DNA from: an uncultured Holophagaceae bacterium
Lineage (GTDB): Bacteria > Acidobacteriota > Holophagae > Holophagales > Holophagaceae
Direction: 5' to 3'
Assembly (NCBI GenBank): GCA_903868115.1
Contig: CAIPUA010000265.1
Location: forward strand, 1 to 35,500
Length of the DNA: 35,500 nucleotides
Made by a program: the position numbers and the translations under genes. The notes under the pieces were generated by a model. The model made no database searches, was not told the DNA's origin, and was given only the letters and a program-made list of their open reading frames with translations. This document shows, piece after piece, positions 24,796 to 34,367 of the stretch (its first letter is position 1; each line of letters opens with the position of its first letter).

Positions 24796-26168
24796 GGGTG
24801 CTCCCAGGCGTGCAGAGGCATCTCGACGGTGAAGGTGCTGCCCCTTCCCTTCTGGCTTTCGACCAGGATAACCCCACCCATGAGGGCCATCAGCCGCTGG
24901 GACAGCGCCAAGCCGAGCCCGGTGCCACCGAAGCGCCGCGTGATGCTCCCGTCCACCTGCCGGAAGGGTTGGAAGAGGCGGCACATTTCCTCGGGGCCCA
25001 TGCCGATGCCCGTGTCCTGGATGGCGATGCGCAGCAACTTCCGATCCCGCTCGAAATGGACTCGCACCTCACCACGCTCAGTGAACTTGATGGCGTTGCC
25101 CACCAGGTTGGTAAAAACCTGTTTCAGCCGAACCGGGTCACCGAGCACCCGAATGTCCCAGGCAGGCGGGACACAGTGGAACTGCACCGGGCGGTCGAGG
25201 ATCAGGCCCGCGGCCAACAGCTTGACCTCTCCAAGCACCCGGAGCGGATCGCATTCCATCAGCTCGAGTTCGAAATGGCCAGCCTCGATTTTCGACAGAT
25301 CCAGAATGGAATCGATCATCGCCAGCAGGCTGCGCCCACTCATCAGGATGATCGAGAGATCGTCTTTCACATCCTCGGGTATGCGGTCCGCGCTCTCCTG
25401 AAGCAGGAGACCCGAGAACCCGATCACCGCATTGAGGGGAGTCCGCAGTTCGTGGCTCATGTTGGCGAGAAACTCGTTTTTGAGCCGATCAACCTGCTGC
25501 AGCTTCTGGTAGCTCGTCAGGAGATTCTCGTTCAGTTCCATGAGTTCCCGAGTCTTTTCGCGCACCTTGGCCTCGAGTGTTTCGGCCCAGGCACGGAGTT
25601 CGGCGCGGCTCTCTTCGAGCCCCTTGGTGCGGTCCTGCACCAGCTGTTCGAGGCTGCCCCGGATCTCCTCCAATTCCCAGATGGTTTCCATCAGCTGACG
25701 CGTGCGCTCCTGCACCCGAAATTCCAGCAGCCGATTCTGGCGCTCAATTTCGTCACGGGAGACGCGGAGTTTGTTCGTCATCAGATCGAAGCTCCGGCTC
25801 AGGTCCTCCAGTTCGTCCCGGCTATGAACCCGCACGGGCGCCACTTCGAGATTTCCCTGGGCCACCTGCTGAGCGCTGGCAGTGAGTTGCTCGATGGGTC
25901 GGATGTAGCGCCGGTCGATGAAGGCCGAAGCCGCCGCGCCAATCCCCAGCAGCACCAAACCTGTGGCAAGGCCCATCCAAACGTTATCGTCCGCTGTCTT
26001 CTGGGGGTCCGACTGGTCCGCAGTCGCCTGCCGAAGGCCGGCCTCGGACTGTTCGCCGCCCTGGCGCTGGACTCTTCGCGGATAGACGAAGGGATTGAAG
26101 AGGAGGAAGGCGACCACCAGGATGCCTACGACCGCCATGAACTTGGCCTTGATGGGAACGCGGAGCAT
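24792..26168 (-). CDS. HAMP-domain sensor histidine kinase
   Basis: TM segments, HAMP RPIEQLTASAQQVAQGNLEV, coiled coil, FLANMSHELRTPLNAVIGFS, GNAIKFTERGEV, DTGIGMGPEE and GGTGLGLALSQRLM. Overlaps the following gene by 4 nt. Confidence 0.93.
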   Translation of the reverse strand: MLRVPIKAKFMAVVGILVVAFLLFNPFVYPRRVQRQGGEQSEAGLRQATADQSDPQKTADDNVWMGLATGLVLLGIGAAASAFIDRRYIRPIEQLTASAQQVAQGNLEVAPVRVHSRDELEDLSRSFDLMTNKLRVSRDEIERQNRLLEFRVQERTRQLMETIWELEEIRGSLEQLVQDRTKGLEESRAELRAWAETLEAKVREKTRELMELNENLLTSYQKLQQVDRLKNEFLANMSHELRTPLNAVIGFSGLLLQESADRIPEDVKDDLSIILMSGRSLLAMIDSILDLSKIEAGHFELELMECDPLRVLGEVKLLAAGLILDRPVQFHCVPPAWDIRVLGDPVRLKQVFTNLVGNAIKFTERGEVRVHFERDRKLLRIAIQDTGIGMGPEEMCRLFQPFRQVDGSITRRFGGTGLGLALSQRLMALMGGVILVESQKGRGSTFTVEMPLHAWEHP

Positions 26169-26177
26169 GGGAAGAGT

Positions 26178-26708
26178 CTATCCCGCCTGGAAGAAATGAA
26201 AACGGGCAGCCCCGTAGCGCCGAGAGTCCACCGGCGACCATCCTTCGAGCACGGGAAGCTCCTCCCGCTGCTCCGTTTCCCAGACCAGAAGGCCTCCGGG
26301 CGCCATCCAGGCGCGGATGCGTGGAGCCATGCGCTGAAACAGCTCCTCGGAGCTCGTGTAGGGCGGATCCCCGAAGACCACCGTCAGATCATGGAAGGCC
26401 TCGGCACCAAGCCGGAGGGCATCCTGGCGAAGCACCCGTACGTCGGTGCCGCGCGCGTTGGCCTGGGCCATGGTGCAGGCCGCAGCGTTCTGCTCCACAC
26501 AGGTGACCGGAGAAAACCCGCGGGACCAGGCCTCCAACCCCACCGCGCCGGTGCCGGCGAACAGATCCAGAAAGGCGCCCTGGGGCCAAGCCTGCAGGAT
26601 GGAGAAGAGGGCCTCCCGAGCGCGGTCCGAGGTGGGACGAATCGCGTTTTCGCCCTCAGGTAACGAGTGCAGGCGACGACCCCTGATCAAACCGGCGATG
26701 ATGCGCAT
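26178..26708 (-). CDS. rsmD: 16S rRNA (guanine(966)-N(2))-methyltransferase RsmD
   Basis: MRIIAGLIRGRRLHSLP, IRPTSDRAREALFSIL, FLDLFAGTGAVGLEAWSRG and VVFGDPPYT. Confidence 0.93.
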   Translation of the reverse strand: MRIIAGLIRGRRLHSLPEGENAIRPTSDRAREALFSILQAWPQGAFLDLFAGTGAVGLEAWSRGFSPVTCVEQNAAACTMAQANARGTDVRVLRQDALRLGAEAFHDLTVVFGDPPYTSSEELFQRMAPRIRAWMAPGGLLVWETEQREELPVLEGWSPVDSRRYGAARFHFFQAG

Positions 26709-26740
26709 GAGGGAACGCTACCAGCTATCGACGGGAGCGC

Positions 26741-27757
26741 TCAGTAGGCCCACTTCAGCAGCATCCCGCCCCAGGTGAAGCCCGCACCGAAGGCGGCGAA
26801 AACCACGTGGTCGCCCTTCTTCACTCGACCTGCCTCCAGGCACTGGTGCATGGCCGTGGGAATCGTGGCGGAGGTGGTATTGGCGAAGTACATGATGTTG
26901 TTGGCCATCCGGTCCAGCGGCAGTTCCAGTCGCTTGGCAGCCGCCTCCATGATGCGGTTGTTGGCCTGGTGCGGCACGAACAAAACGAGATCCTTGGGGT
27001 CAAGGGCATTGCGATCCAGCATGAGTCGGCTCACCTCGGCCATCTCGCGCACAGCCCTTTTGTAAACTTCCTGGCCCTGCTGGTGGATGAAGTGCTCTTT
27101 GGCCGCCACCGTCGCCGCCGTGGCCGGCTTCAGGGAGCCACCCGCGGGCATGCAGAGGTAGGGCGCTCCGGATCCATCAATTTTCTGCTCGAAATCCAGG
27201 ATCCCGAAACCCTCTTCTACTTCCTCGACGATCACCGCACCCGCACCATCGCCGAAGAGCACGATGGTGTTGCGATCTGTCTTGTCTGTAATGGAGGTCA
27301 TGACGTCGCAGCCCACCACCGCGATCCGCTTGTAGGCGCCGGAGGCCACCATGCTGGCGGCGGCACTGAGGCCAAAGAGGAAACTGGAACAGGCGGCGTT
27401 CAGATCGAAACCGAAGGCCTTCGAGGCTCCGACTTTGTGCTGGATCAGCGCCGCCGTGCAGGGGAACAGCATATCGGGGGTAACGGTGCAGGCGATGATG
27501 GCATCCAGTTCATCCGCGGCGATGCCACGGTTCTTCAGGGCCATCTGGAGAGCCTCGGCCCCCAGGTCCGAAGACCCGACTCCGGGTTCCACCCAATGGC
27601 GTTCCTTGATGCCAGTGCGGGAAATGATCCATTCGTCGCTGGTATCCACCATCTTGGCCAGATCATGGTTCGTGACAATGCGGTCGGGGTAGAACTGCCC
27701 GGTGGCTGTGATACCCACGGACTTGGCAAGGCGTCGACTCAAGGGAGCCTCCTTCAT
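26741..27757 (-). CDS. fabH: Beta-ketoacyl-ACP synthase III
   Basis: ITATGQFYPDRIVTNHDLAKMVDTSDEWIISRTGIKERHW, NAACSSFLFGLSAA, VPHQANNRIMEAAAKRL and YFANTTSATIPTAM. Confidence 0.93.
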   Translation of the reverse strand: MKEAPLSRRLAKSVGITATGQFYPDRIVTNHDLAKMVDTSDEWIISRTGIKERHWVEPGVGSSDLGAEALQMALKNRGIAADELDAIIACTVTPDMLFPCTAALIQHKVGASKAFGFDLNAACSSFLFGLSAAASMVASGAYKRIAVVGCDVMTSITDKTDRNTIVLFGDGAGAVIVEEVEEGFGILDFEQKIDGSGAPYLCMPAGGSLKPATAATVAAKEHFIHQQGQEVYKRAVREMAEVSRLMLDRNALDPKDLVLFVPHQANNRIMEAAAKRLELPLDRMANNIMYFANTTSATIPTAMHQCLEAGRVKKGDHVVFAAFGAGFTWGGMLLKWAY

Positions 27758-27910
27758 TTCTTCAGAGGGTCAAACCAATGATTATGCCAGTAACGAATGC
27801 GAAGGTCCACCCTGGAAGCCGCGCCGGGCGCGGGCCTCCACCGCATGAGCCTCGCCTTGCTTGGCTTTGCTATGATCAAATCAGCTTCAAACCCGAAGGA
27901 AAGATCCCCC

Positions 27911-28693
27911 ATGCGAACCCTGGCCGTCCTCCCCAGCCGATATGCAGCGACCCGTTTTCCCGGCAAGCCGCTCGCACTCATCGCAGGGAAGCCCATGATC
28001 CAGTGGGTGTGGGAGGCCGCGTCGCGCGCTGCGGGCGTGGACAAGGTCGTAGTGGCCACCGACGACGAGCGCATCTGCAGCGCCGTGCACGACTTCGACG
28101 GCCAGGTGGTCATCACGGACCCCGCTCTGCCTTCAGGCACGGATCGCGTGGCGGCGGCCCTGGAGATGCTGGGCGAGCCTTTCGATGTAGTGCTGAACAT
28201 TCAGGGTGACGAGCCCGCCATGCACCCCGAAACCATCGCCGCCGTCGTGGCACTCATGGCCGCCAACCCCGAACTGCCCATGGGCACGGCCGCGTGCCCG
28301 TTCGCGAACATCGACGAACTTTTCAATCCCAATGCCGTCAAGGTGGTGACCGACGACCGGGGCCACGCGCTCTACTTCAGCCGCAGCCCCATCCCCTACC
28401 TGCGTGACAGCTCGCTCTTCGCACCCGATTTCAGGCCCTGGATGCGGCCTGAGCAGTTGCGGCTCTTCAAGCGGCACCTGGGCCTCTACGCCTACCGGCC
28501 CGCAACCCTGCGGGCCTTCACCCAGCTACCGCCCCACCCGCTCGAACAGGCCGAGATGCTGGAGCAGCTGCGCGCCCTCGCTGCGGGCATGGCCATCGGT
28601 GTGGCCGAAACGCCCCACCTGAGCCTGGGCGTCGATACGCCCGCCGATGTTCAGGCTGCGGAGCACCTCTTGAAGGAACGAAACCTGGCTTAA
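27911..28693 (+). CDS. kdsB: 3-deoxy-manno-octulosonate cytidylyltransferase
   Basis: ATG 27911: MRTLAVLPSRYAATRFPGKPLALIAGKPMIQWVWEAA; VVATDDERI, LNIQGDEPAM, YFSRSPIPYLRD and LGVDTPADVQAAE. Confidence 0.95.
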   Translation: MRTLAVLPSRYAATRFPGKPLALIAGKPMIQWVWEAASRAAGVDKVVVATDDERICSAVHDFDGQVVITDPALPSGTDRVAAALEMLGEPFDVVLNIQGDEPAMHPETIAAVVALMAANPELPMGTAACPFANIDELFNPNAVKVVTDDRGHALYFSRSPIPYLRDSSLFAPDFRPWMRPEQLRLFKRHLGLYAYRPATLRAFTQLPPHPLEQAEMLEQLRALAAGMAIGVAETPHLSLGVDTPADVQAAEHLLKERNLA

Positions 28694-28751
28694 GGGGCCT
28701 GCGCGGTTTCCGACGAACCCTCCCCGCGTCGGGACCCATCTCACGGGGACG

Positions 28752-29765
28752 GTGGAGCCAATCTTGTTCGATCAACCCACACCGCGCGAGGCCCAGGCGT
28801 TAATCGAATCCCAGGGTCTGCGCTTCGAACCCGCCTTCGATGACCTCGTGGGCCTCTACGAGGAGGGCCGCCTGATCGCCTGTGGTGCCCGTGCCGGCTA
28901 TGTCCTCAAGATGCTGGCCATCGCGCCCAGCCACCAAGGTACGGACGTCCTCGGCGCTCTGGTGACCCGGCTCGTTCAGTCGGGCCTGGCTGCGGGAGAG
29001 GACACACTGTTCGTCTTCACCCTTCCGCAAAATGCCGCCAGCTTTCAGGCTCTTAATTTTCGCCTGCTGGCCACCCACGGAAGAGCCGCGCTCCTGGAAC
29101 ACGGCCCTGGGCTGGAAGCCTATTTCGCGGCCCATGCCTCCCAGATCACCCCAGGGCGCAACGGAGCCGTCGTTGTCAACGGGAATCCCTTCTCCCTGGG
29201 GCATCTGCGGCTCGTGGAATTTGCGGCAGAGCGGGTGGATCGCCTGTATCTCTTTGTCGTGCGCGAGGACCGTTCGGTCTTTCCCTTCGAGGTCAGATAC
29301 CGTTTGGCCGCCGAGGCCACCGCCCATCTCCGCAACGTGACCGTTCTGGATACCTCGCGCTATGCGGTGAGTGCCGGCACCTTTCCAGCCTACTTCTTGA
29401 AGCAACTCGATGAAGTCGCAGTCGCCCAAATGCAGATCGATCTGCGTCTTTTCGCTCTGCGCATCGCCCCCCGCTTCCATATCGTTGCCCGGTTCGTGGG
29501 CCATGAGCCCCTGTGCGTGACCACAGCCGCCTATAATCAAACGATGGCCGAAGTTCTCGAGGCGCATGACCTCCAATGGGTCGAAGTGCCCCGCGTGGAA
29601 GCGGGGGGTTCACCGATCAGCGCCACCCGCGTGCGTGCGGCCTTCGCGGCGGACGATACCGAGACTCTCAGGAGCCTGGTGCCGTCCACCACCTTGGCCT
29701 TCCTGCAATCGCCGCCTGCGCGTTCTATTGCAGAGCGCCTTCGAACTCAGCTGAAGGGAGCCTAG
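28752..29765 (+). CDS. citC: [Citrate (pro-3S)-lyase] ligase
   Basis: GTG start; N-terminal GNAT-like region, then GAVVVNGNPFSLGHLRLVEFAAERVDRLYLFVVREDRSVFPFEVRYRL. Confidence 0.9.
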   Translation: MEPILFDQPTPREAQALIESQGLRFEPAFDDLVGLYEEGRLIACGARAGYVLKMLAIAPSHQGTDVLGALVTRLVQSGLAAGEDTLFVFTLPQNAASFQALNFRLLATHGRAALLEHGPGLEAYFAAHASQITPGRNGAVVVNGNPFSLGHLRLVEFAAERVDRLYLFVVREDRSVFPFEVRYRLAAEATAHLRNVTVLDTSRYAVSAGTFPAYFLKQLDEVAVAQMQIDLRLFALRIAPRFHIVARFVGHEPLCVTTAAYNQTMAEVLEAHDLQWVEVPRVEAGGSPISATRVRAAFAADDTETLRSLVPSTTLAFLQSPPARSIAERLRTQLKGA

Positions 29766-29768
29766 CTC

Positions 29769-30032
29769 ATGCAAATCCGACGGAAGGCCAGTGCAGGCAC
29801 CATGCAGTCCAGTGATGCGATGGTCGTCGTGGAACCTAGTGACACCCTTCGCGTCGCGATCGAGTCGACCGTGAAGAAACAGTTCGAGCACTTGATTCGC
29901 GCCCGGATCACCCTGACCCTCGAACAACTCGAGGTCACCACGGGTCATATCCAAGTCTCAGACCGGGGCGCGCTCGATTACGCCCTTGCTGCCCGCATTG
30001 AAACTGCGATCTGTCGAGCCTCCGAGGAGTAA
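29769..30032 (+). CDS. citD: Citrate lyase acyl carrier protein (gamma subunit)
   Basis: 87 aa; RKASAGTMQSSDAMVVVEPSD...ARITLTLEQLEVTTGHIQVSDRGALDYALAARIETAI. Confidence 0.93.
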   Translation: MQIRRKASAGTMQSSDAMVVVEPSDTLRVAIESTVKKQFEHLIRARITLTLEQLEVTTGHIQVSDRGALDYALAARIETAICRASEE

Positions 30033-30034
30033 GC

Positions 30035-30505
30035 GTGGAAAAACTCTGGTACCGAGAATGCACTATCGGGCGGCGCTTCATCATCAAGCTCGAGCCAGGA
30101 GCCAAGATCACCGCGGCCTTGCTGGATTTCGCCCGCTCCCAGAACCTTGCTTTCGCATCCATGGTTTCGGCCGTGGGCTCGGTACGCGAGGTCGAGTTCA
30201 CAGACATCCAGGCGGGTGCCCATCTGCCCATGACCGGGCCGCGCATCAAGACGCACCGCCTTGAAGGCCCACTGGAACTGATGGGCCTCGCCGGGAACAT
30301 CGCCCCCGATGCCGAGCAGCAACTCGGTGCCCAGTTCTATATCCTCGGGTCCAAATCCAGTGGTGAAGTGGTGGGAGGACGCTTGGTCGAAGCGGAAGTC
30401 TTCGCCACCTGCGAGATCGTCCTGGCCGAATACATCGTGGACGGCATCGAACGCCACTACTCCGCCACCAGCGGAGTTGACACCCTTTACATCGAAGAGA
30501 AGTAA
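30035..30505 (+). CDS. PPC/DUF296-domain protein inside the citrate lyase operon
   Basis: 156 aa from GTG; FIIKLEPGAKITAALLDFARSQNLAFASMVSAVGSVREVEF...LEGPLELMGLAGNIAPD...GEVVGGRLVEAEVFATCEIVLAEY. Confidence 0.8.
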   Translation: MEKLWYRECTIGRRFIIKLEPGAKITAALLDFARSQNLAFASMVSAVGSVREVEFTDIQAGAHLPMTGPRIKTHRLEGPLELMGLAGNIAPDAEQQLGAQFYILGSKSSGEVVGGRLVEAEVFATCEIVLAEYIVDGIERHYSATSGVDTLYIEEK

Positions 30506-30523
30506 ACCCAGGGGAGCGCCATC

Positions 30524-31435
30524 ATGAAGCTGCGCCGATCACTGCTCTATGTGCCGGGCAACATGCCGGGCATGCTGCAAAACATTCCGGTCTTCGAGGC
30601 CGACGGCGTCATGATCGATCTGGAAGACGCGGTGCCACTCGTGGAGAAGGATGCCGCCCGCCTGCTCGCGCGCAACTTCCTGCACAGCTATCAGAACCGC
30701 AACAAGGAGATGTTCGTGCGGATCAATCCGCTCGATACACCCTATGCTGCCGCGGATCTCCGGGAGATCCTGCCCGCCCTGCCCGATGGCATCCGCCTGC
30801 CCAAGGCCGAGAACCCGGAACTCGTGGAAAGGCTGGATACGCTGCTCACGGAACAGGAAGAAAAGCTGCATCTCGAAATCGGCCATTTCAAGATCATCCC
30901 TTCCATCGAAAGCGCCCAGGGCGTGCTCAACTGCGTGGAGACGGCCCGCGCCTCCTCGCGCATCGTGGCCCTGGCCTTCGGGGCGGAGGACTATACGGCC
31001 TCCATGGAGATCGATCGCACCCGGACGGGCGAGGAGCTCTTCTCGGCCCGCACCCAGGTCGTCTGGGCCGCCAAGGCCGCCGGTGTGCAGGCGATCGATA
31101 CGATCTTCTCGGACGTGAACGATATGGAGGCCCTGCGGGCCGAAACGGCCCTGATCAAGCGCCTTGGCTTCACGGGCAAATCCCTGGTCAACCCACGCCA
31201 GATCGAAGTGATTCACGAAGTGTTCCGCCCCACGGCCGACGAGATCCAGAACGCCGTGGAGGTCATGGAAGCCATCAAGCGGGCCCGGGAGATGGGCACG
31301 GGCGTCATTTCCCTGAAGGGAAAAATGGTGGACGCCCCCGTCGTCACGCGTGCGGCCCGCACGCTCCGCACGGCCGTGGCCTTCGGCATGATCGAATACG
31401 CCCTTTCCGATGAGGTGATTCATGGCCAGAAATAG
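30524..31435 (+). CDS. citE: Citrate lyase beta subunit
   Basis: RRSLLYVPGNMPGMLQN, DGVMIDLEDAVPLVEKDAAR, VRINPLDTPYAAAD and ALAFGAEDYTASM. Confidence 0.95.
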   Translation: MKLRRSLLYVPGNMPGMLQNIPVFEADGVMIDLEDAVPLVEKDAARLLARNFLHSYQNRNKEMFVRINPLDTPYAAADLREILPALPDGIRLPKAENPELVERLDTLLTEQEEKLHLEIGHFKIIPSIESAQGVLNCVETARASSRIVALAFGAEDYTASMEIDRTRTGEELFSARTQVVWAAKAAGVQAIDTIFSDVNDMEALRAETALIKRLGFTGKSLVNPRQIEVIHEVFRPTADEIQNAVEVMEAIKRAREMGTGVISLKGKMVDAPVVTRAARTLRTAVAFGMIEYALSDEVIHGQK

Positions 31436-32960
31436 CCTCGGACGAGAGATTCCGGCCCAATGGCGCGGGCGCACGCTGGATCCCTACCTGGACCCCTGGA
31501 ACAAAAAGCCGGAAGTGCTGCGGGCCACCCGGCCCCTGGTGCGGCGCAGTCCCGGCGACAGCAAACTGCTGCCTTCCCTGCGCGCCGTCCTTGAGAAGTG
31601 CGAACTCCGCGACGGCATGAACATCTCCACCCACCATCACCTGCGCAACGGGGATCTGCTTCTCAACCTGCTCGTCAAGGAACTCGATGCCATGGGCCTG
31701 CGGGATATGGGCCTCGCGTGCAGTTCGGTCCACGCGGTTCATGCCGAGATCATCCCTTACATCCAGAAGGGCGTGATCACCCGCATCGAGACCGGCGTCA
31801 ATGGCCTCATCGGCGAGATGGTCAGCAAGGGCGAACTCACCTGCGACATCATCGTGCGCAGCCACGGCGGGCGGGCCCGCTCCCTCGTCACCGGGGAGGT
31901 CGAAGTGGATGCCGCCTTCATCGCGGCCCCCTGCTGTGATATCACCGGCAACATGAACGGCGTCCATGGTCCCTCGGCCTGCGGTTCGCTGGGTTATGCC
32001 TACACCGATGCCCGCTATGCCAAGAAGGTCATCGCCGTCACCGATAATCTGGTCCGCTACCCCGCCGCACCCATCAGCATTTCCCAGAGCGATGTTGATT
32101 ACGTCGTCCAGATTGAATCGCTCGGGGACCCGAAGAAAATCGTTTCGACCACCACGCGCATCACCCGGGATCCTGCCGGGCTGCTGATCGCGAAGTATGC
32201 CGCCGAGGTCATCGAAACTGCGGGTTTCCTGAAGGATGGTTTCTCCTTCCAGACGGGCGCTGGCGGCACCTCACTAGCCGTGGCCGACAACATCCGCCGA
32301 AAAATGGCCGATGGCAAGATCAAGGGCAGTTTCGGCTGCGGGGGCATCACGGGCTATTTCGTGGACATACTGGAGCAGGGTTATTTCGAGACCCTCTTCG
32401 ATGTCCAATGTTTCGACCTGAAAGCCGTGGAATCCATCCGCCGCAACGCCGGGCATCGGGAAATCAGCGCGGATCTGTACGCCAGCCCCTTCAACCGCGG
32501 TTCGGTCGTCAACATGCTCGACTGCGTGATCCTGGGTGCCACGGAGGTGGATGTCGATTTCAACGTCAACGTGAACACGGAGTCCAGCGGCTATCTCCTG
32601 CACAATACCGGGGGACATTGCGATGCTGCGGCGGGCGCGAAACTCGCCATCGTCGTGGCGCCTTCCATGCGCGGCAGGCTCCCCATCGTCCGGGATGCCG
32701 TCACCACCGTCACGACACCGGGGGAAACCGTGGATGTCATCGTCACCGAGCGGGGCATCTGCGTCGCCGACAAACACGTCGACCTGAAAAAGGAACTCGT
32801 GCGGCGCAATCTGCCCGTCAAGGAGATCCACCAGTTTCACGAGGAGATCACCCAACTCACAGGCAAGCCGAGAGCCGTGGAATTCGAAGACGAGATCGTG
32901 GCCCTCATCGAATACCGCGATGGTTCCATCATCGATGTGGTTCGCCGCGTCCGTGAATGA
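31422..32960 (+). CDS. citF: Citrate lyase alpha subunit
   Basis: ISTHHHLRNGDLLLNLV-type motif (NISTHHHLRNGDLLLNLL), VRSHGGRARSL, SFGCGGITGYFVDILEQGYF and NTGGHCDAAAGAKLAIVVAP. Confidence 0.95.
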   Translation: MARNSLGREIPAQWRGRTLDPYLDPWNKKPEVLRATRPLVRRSPGDSKLLPSLRAVLEKCELRDGMNISTHHHLRNGDLLLNLLVKELDAMGLRDMGLACSSVHAVHAEIIPYIQKGVITRIETGVNGLIGEMVSKGELTCDIIVRSHGGRARSLVTGEVEVDAAFIAAPCCDITGNMNGVHGPSACGSLGYAYTDARYAKKVIAVTDNLVRYPAAPISISQSDVDYVVQIESLGDPKKIVSTTTRITRDPAGLLIAKYAAEVIETAGFLKDGFSFQTGAGGTSLAVADNIRRKMADGKIKGSFGCGGITGYFVDILEQGYFETLFDVQCFDLKAVESIRRNAGHREISADLYASPFNRGSVVNMLDCVILGATEVDVDFNVNVNTESSGYLLHNTGGHCDAAAGAKLAIVVAPSMRGRLPIVRDAVTTVTTPGETVDVIVTERGICVADKHVDLKKELVRRNLPVKEIHQFHEEITQLTGKPRAVEFEDEIVALIEYRDGSIIDVVRRVRE

Positions 32961-34263
32961 CCGAGACTTGAAAACGGCCCTACTCCAGGCACGGGACATT
33001 CGCCAGCTCGAGCTCCAACGCGCATTGGATCGAGCCAGCGCGCAGGGAGCGGCGGCGGTGATCACGATAAGCACCAACGTTCCCGGGCAGGAGAAGCATC
33101 AACCGGGTCTCACCCGCCTGCTTCACGGGGCGGAGCAATCTCTGCCTGAGGCCATCGGCCTGGAACGGCTGTTCACCGGCAGGGATCTCCTGGGCCCTTG
33201 GCACGTCGCCGCCTCGCGCGCATCGCCCCTCGACGCCAAGCGAGCCGCCGTGGCCATCGAGACGGATTTCCCCGCTGGCCGCCTTCTGGATTTGGACGTC
33301 TATCGGCTGGATGGTGCTCAGATCGACCGCGCCGCACTCGGGCTCCCGCCTCGCGTGTGTTTGATCTGCCTCGAACCCGCCCGGGAGTGCATTCTGCTCC
33401 AGCGTCACGCTGTAGCGGAACTCCGCGCCCGGGTGAATGCGCTCCTCCAGCCATTTGTGCCATCCCCGGCGCGTTGCCTTCCGCACCTTCTCGCCACCAA
33501 CCTGGTGCGCGGCGCCCACCTCGAACTGGATCTGACCCCCAAGCCTGGGCTGGTGGACCGTCACGACAGTGGCTCGCATACCGACCTCACCCATGAGGGT
33601 ATGCGCGCTTCCGCAGATCTTCTTCCCCGCTACTTCGATGGCATTCTTAGATGTTTCAGGGAGCAAAGCCCGCTGGAGGATTTCGTCCAGGCCGGCATCG
33701 ATGCTGAGAGTCGCATGATTCGCACGATCCACTCCAATGCCCACAGGGGTTTCATCTTTCTGTCAGGCCTCGTGCTCATGGCCGCCTGCGAAGTCGATGG
33801 CCGGATTCCCCTCCTCCGCCCCGCGATCTCAGACCTCGCCACCCGCTTTTTCGCGCGCCATGCACCCTCTGATTCGCATGGCGCAGGCATCCGGAACCGC
33901 CATGCCCTGGGCGGCATCCGGGCTGAAGCCCAACAAGGTCTTCCTGCCGTTTTCGAACATGGCTGGCCGAGGTACCGGGAAGCCCTGGAAGCGGGCTGGG
34001 GTACCGAGCACGCCAGCTTCTACCTCATGGCGATTCTGATGCAGCGAGTGGAGGACACCACCGCCGTTCGCCGCTGTGGGCTTGCGGGCCTGGCCCACCT
34101 GCGCACCGATGGCGCACGCCTCCAGAGGCTCCTGGAACAGGGGCAGGCCCCGGAGCCCACCCTGGCCGCCCTCAACGCGGAGTACCGCCAGATGGGCCTG
34201 ACCATGGGCGGCGTCGCCGACTGCATGGCCCTGACCTTTGCCTTGCAGGGAGCGGCCTCGTAA
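32920..34263 (+). CDS. citXG: CitX-CitG fusion: holo-ACP synthase plus triphosphoribosyl-dephospho-CoA synthase
   Basis: N-terminal CitX-like GRLLDLDVYRLDGAQIDRAALGLPPRVCLICLEPARECILLQRHAVAEL; C-terminal CitG-like LVRGAHLELDLTPKPGLVDRHDSGSHTDLTHEGM...GGIRAEAQQGLPAVFEHGWP. Start codon uncertain; a GTG at about 32952 is an alternative. Confidence 0.88.
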   Translation: MVPSSMWFAASVNDRDLKTALLQARDIRQLELQRALDRASAQGAAAVITISTNVPGQEKHQPGLTRLLHGAEQSLPEAIGLERLFTGRDLLGPWHVAASRASPLDAKRAAVAIETDFPAGRLLDLDVYRLDGAQIDRAALGLPPRVCLICLEPARECILLQRHAVAELRARVNALLQPFVPSPARCLPHLLATNLVRGAHLELDLTPKPGLVDRHDSGSHTDLTHEGMRASADLLPRYFDGILRCFREQSPLEDFVQAGIDAESRMIRTIHSNAHRGFIFLSGLVLMAACEVDGRIPLLRPAISDLATRFFARHAPSDSHGAGIRNRHALGGIRAEAQQGLPAVFEHGWPRYREALEAGWGTEHASFYLMAILMQRVEDTTAVRRCGLAGLAHLRTDGARLQRLLEQGQAPEPTLAALNAEYRQMGLTMGGVADCMALTFALQGAAS

Positions 34264-34367
34264 GCCTCATGCCAAGTTGCGTTAAGTAAACATAAGTCGG
34301 GAGGGCGTGGACGAATGCGGCTAACGCCTTTGGAAATGAAGGGGGGCAAAAATCCCCATGGACGGAT

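Noticed and set aside
24798-26663. 621-aa plus-strand ORF opposite the histidine kinase and rsmD
   Set aside because: Antisense artefact of GC-rich codons; the minus strand carries complete kinase and RsmD motifs.
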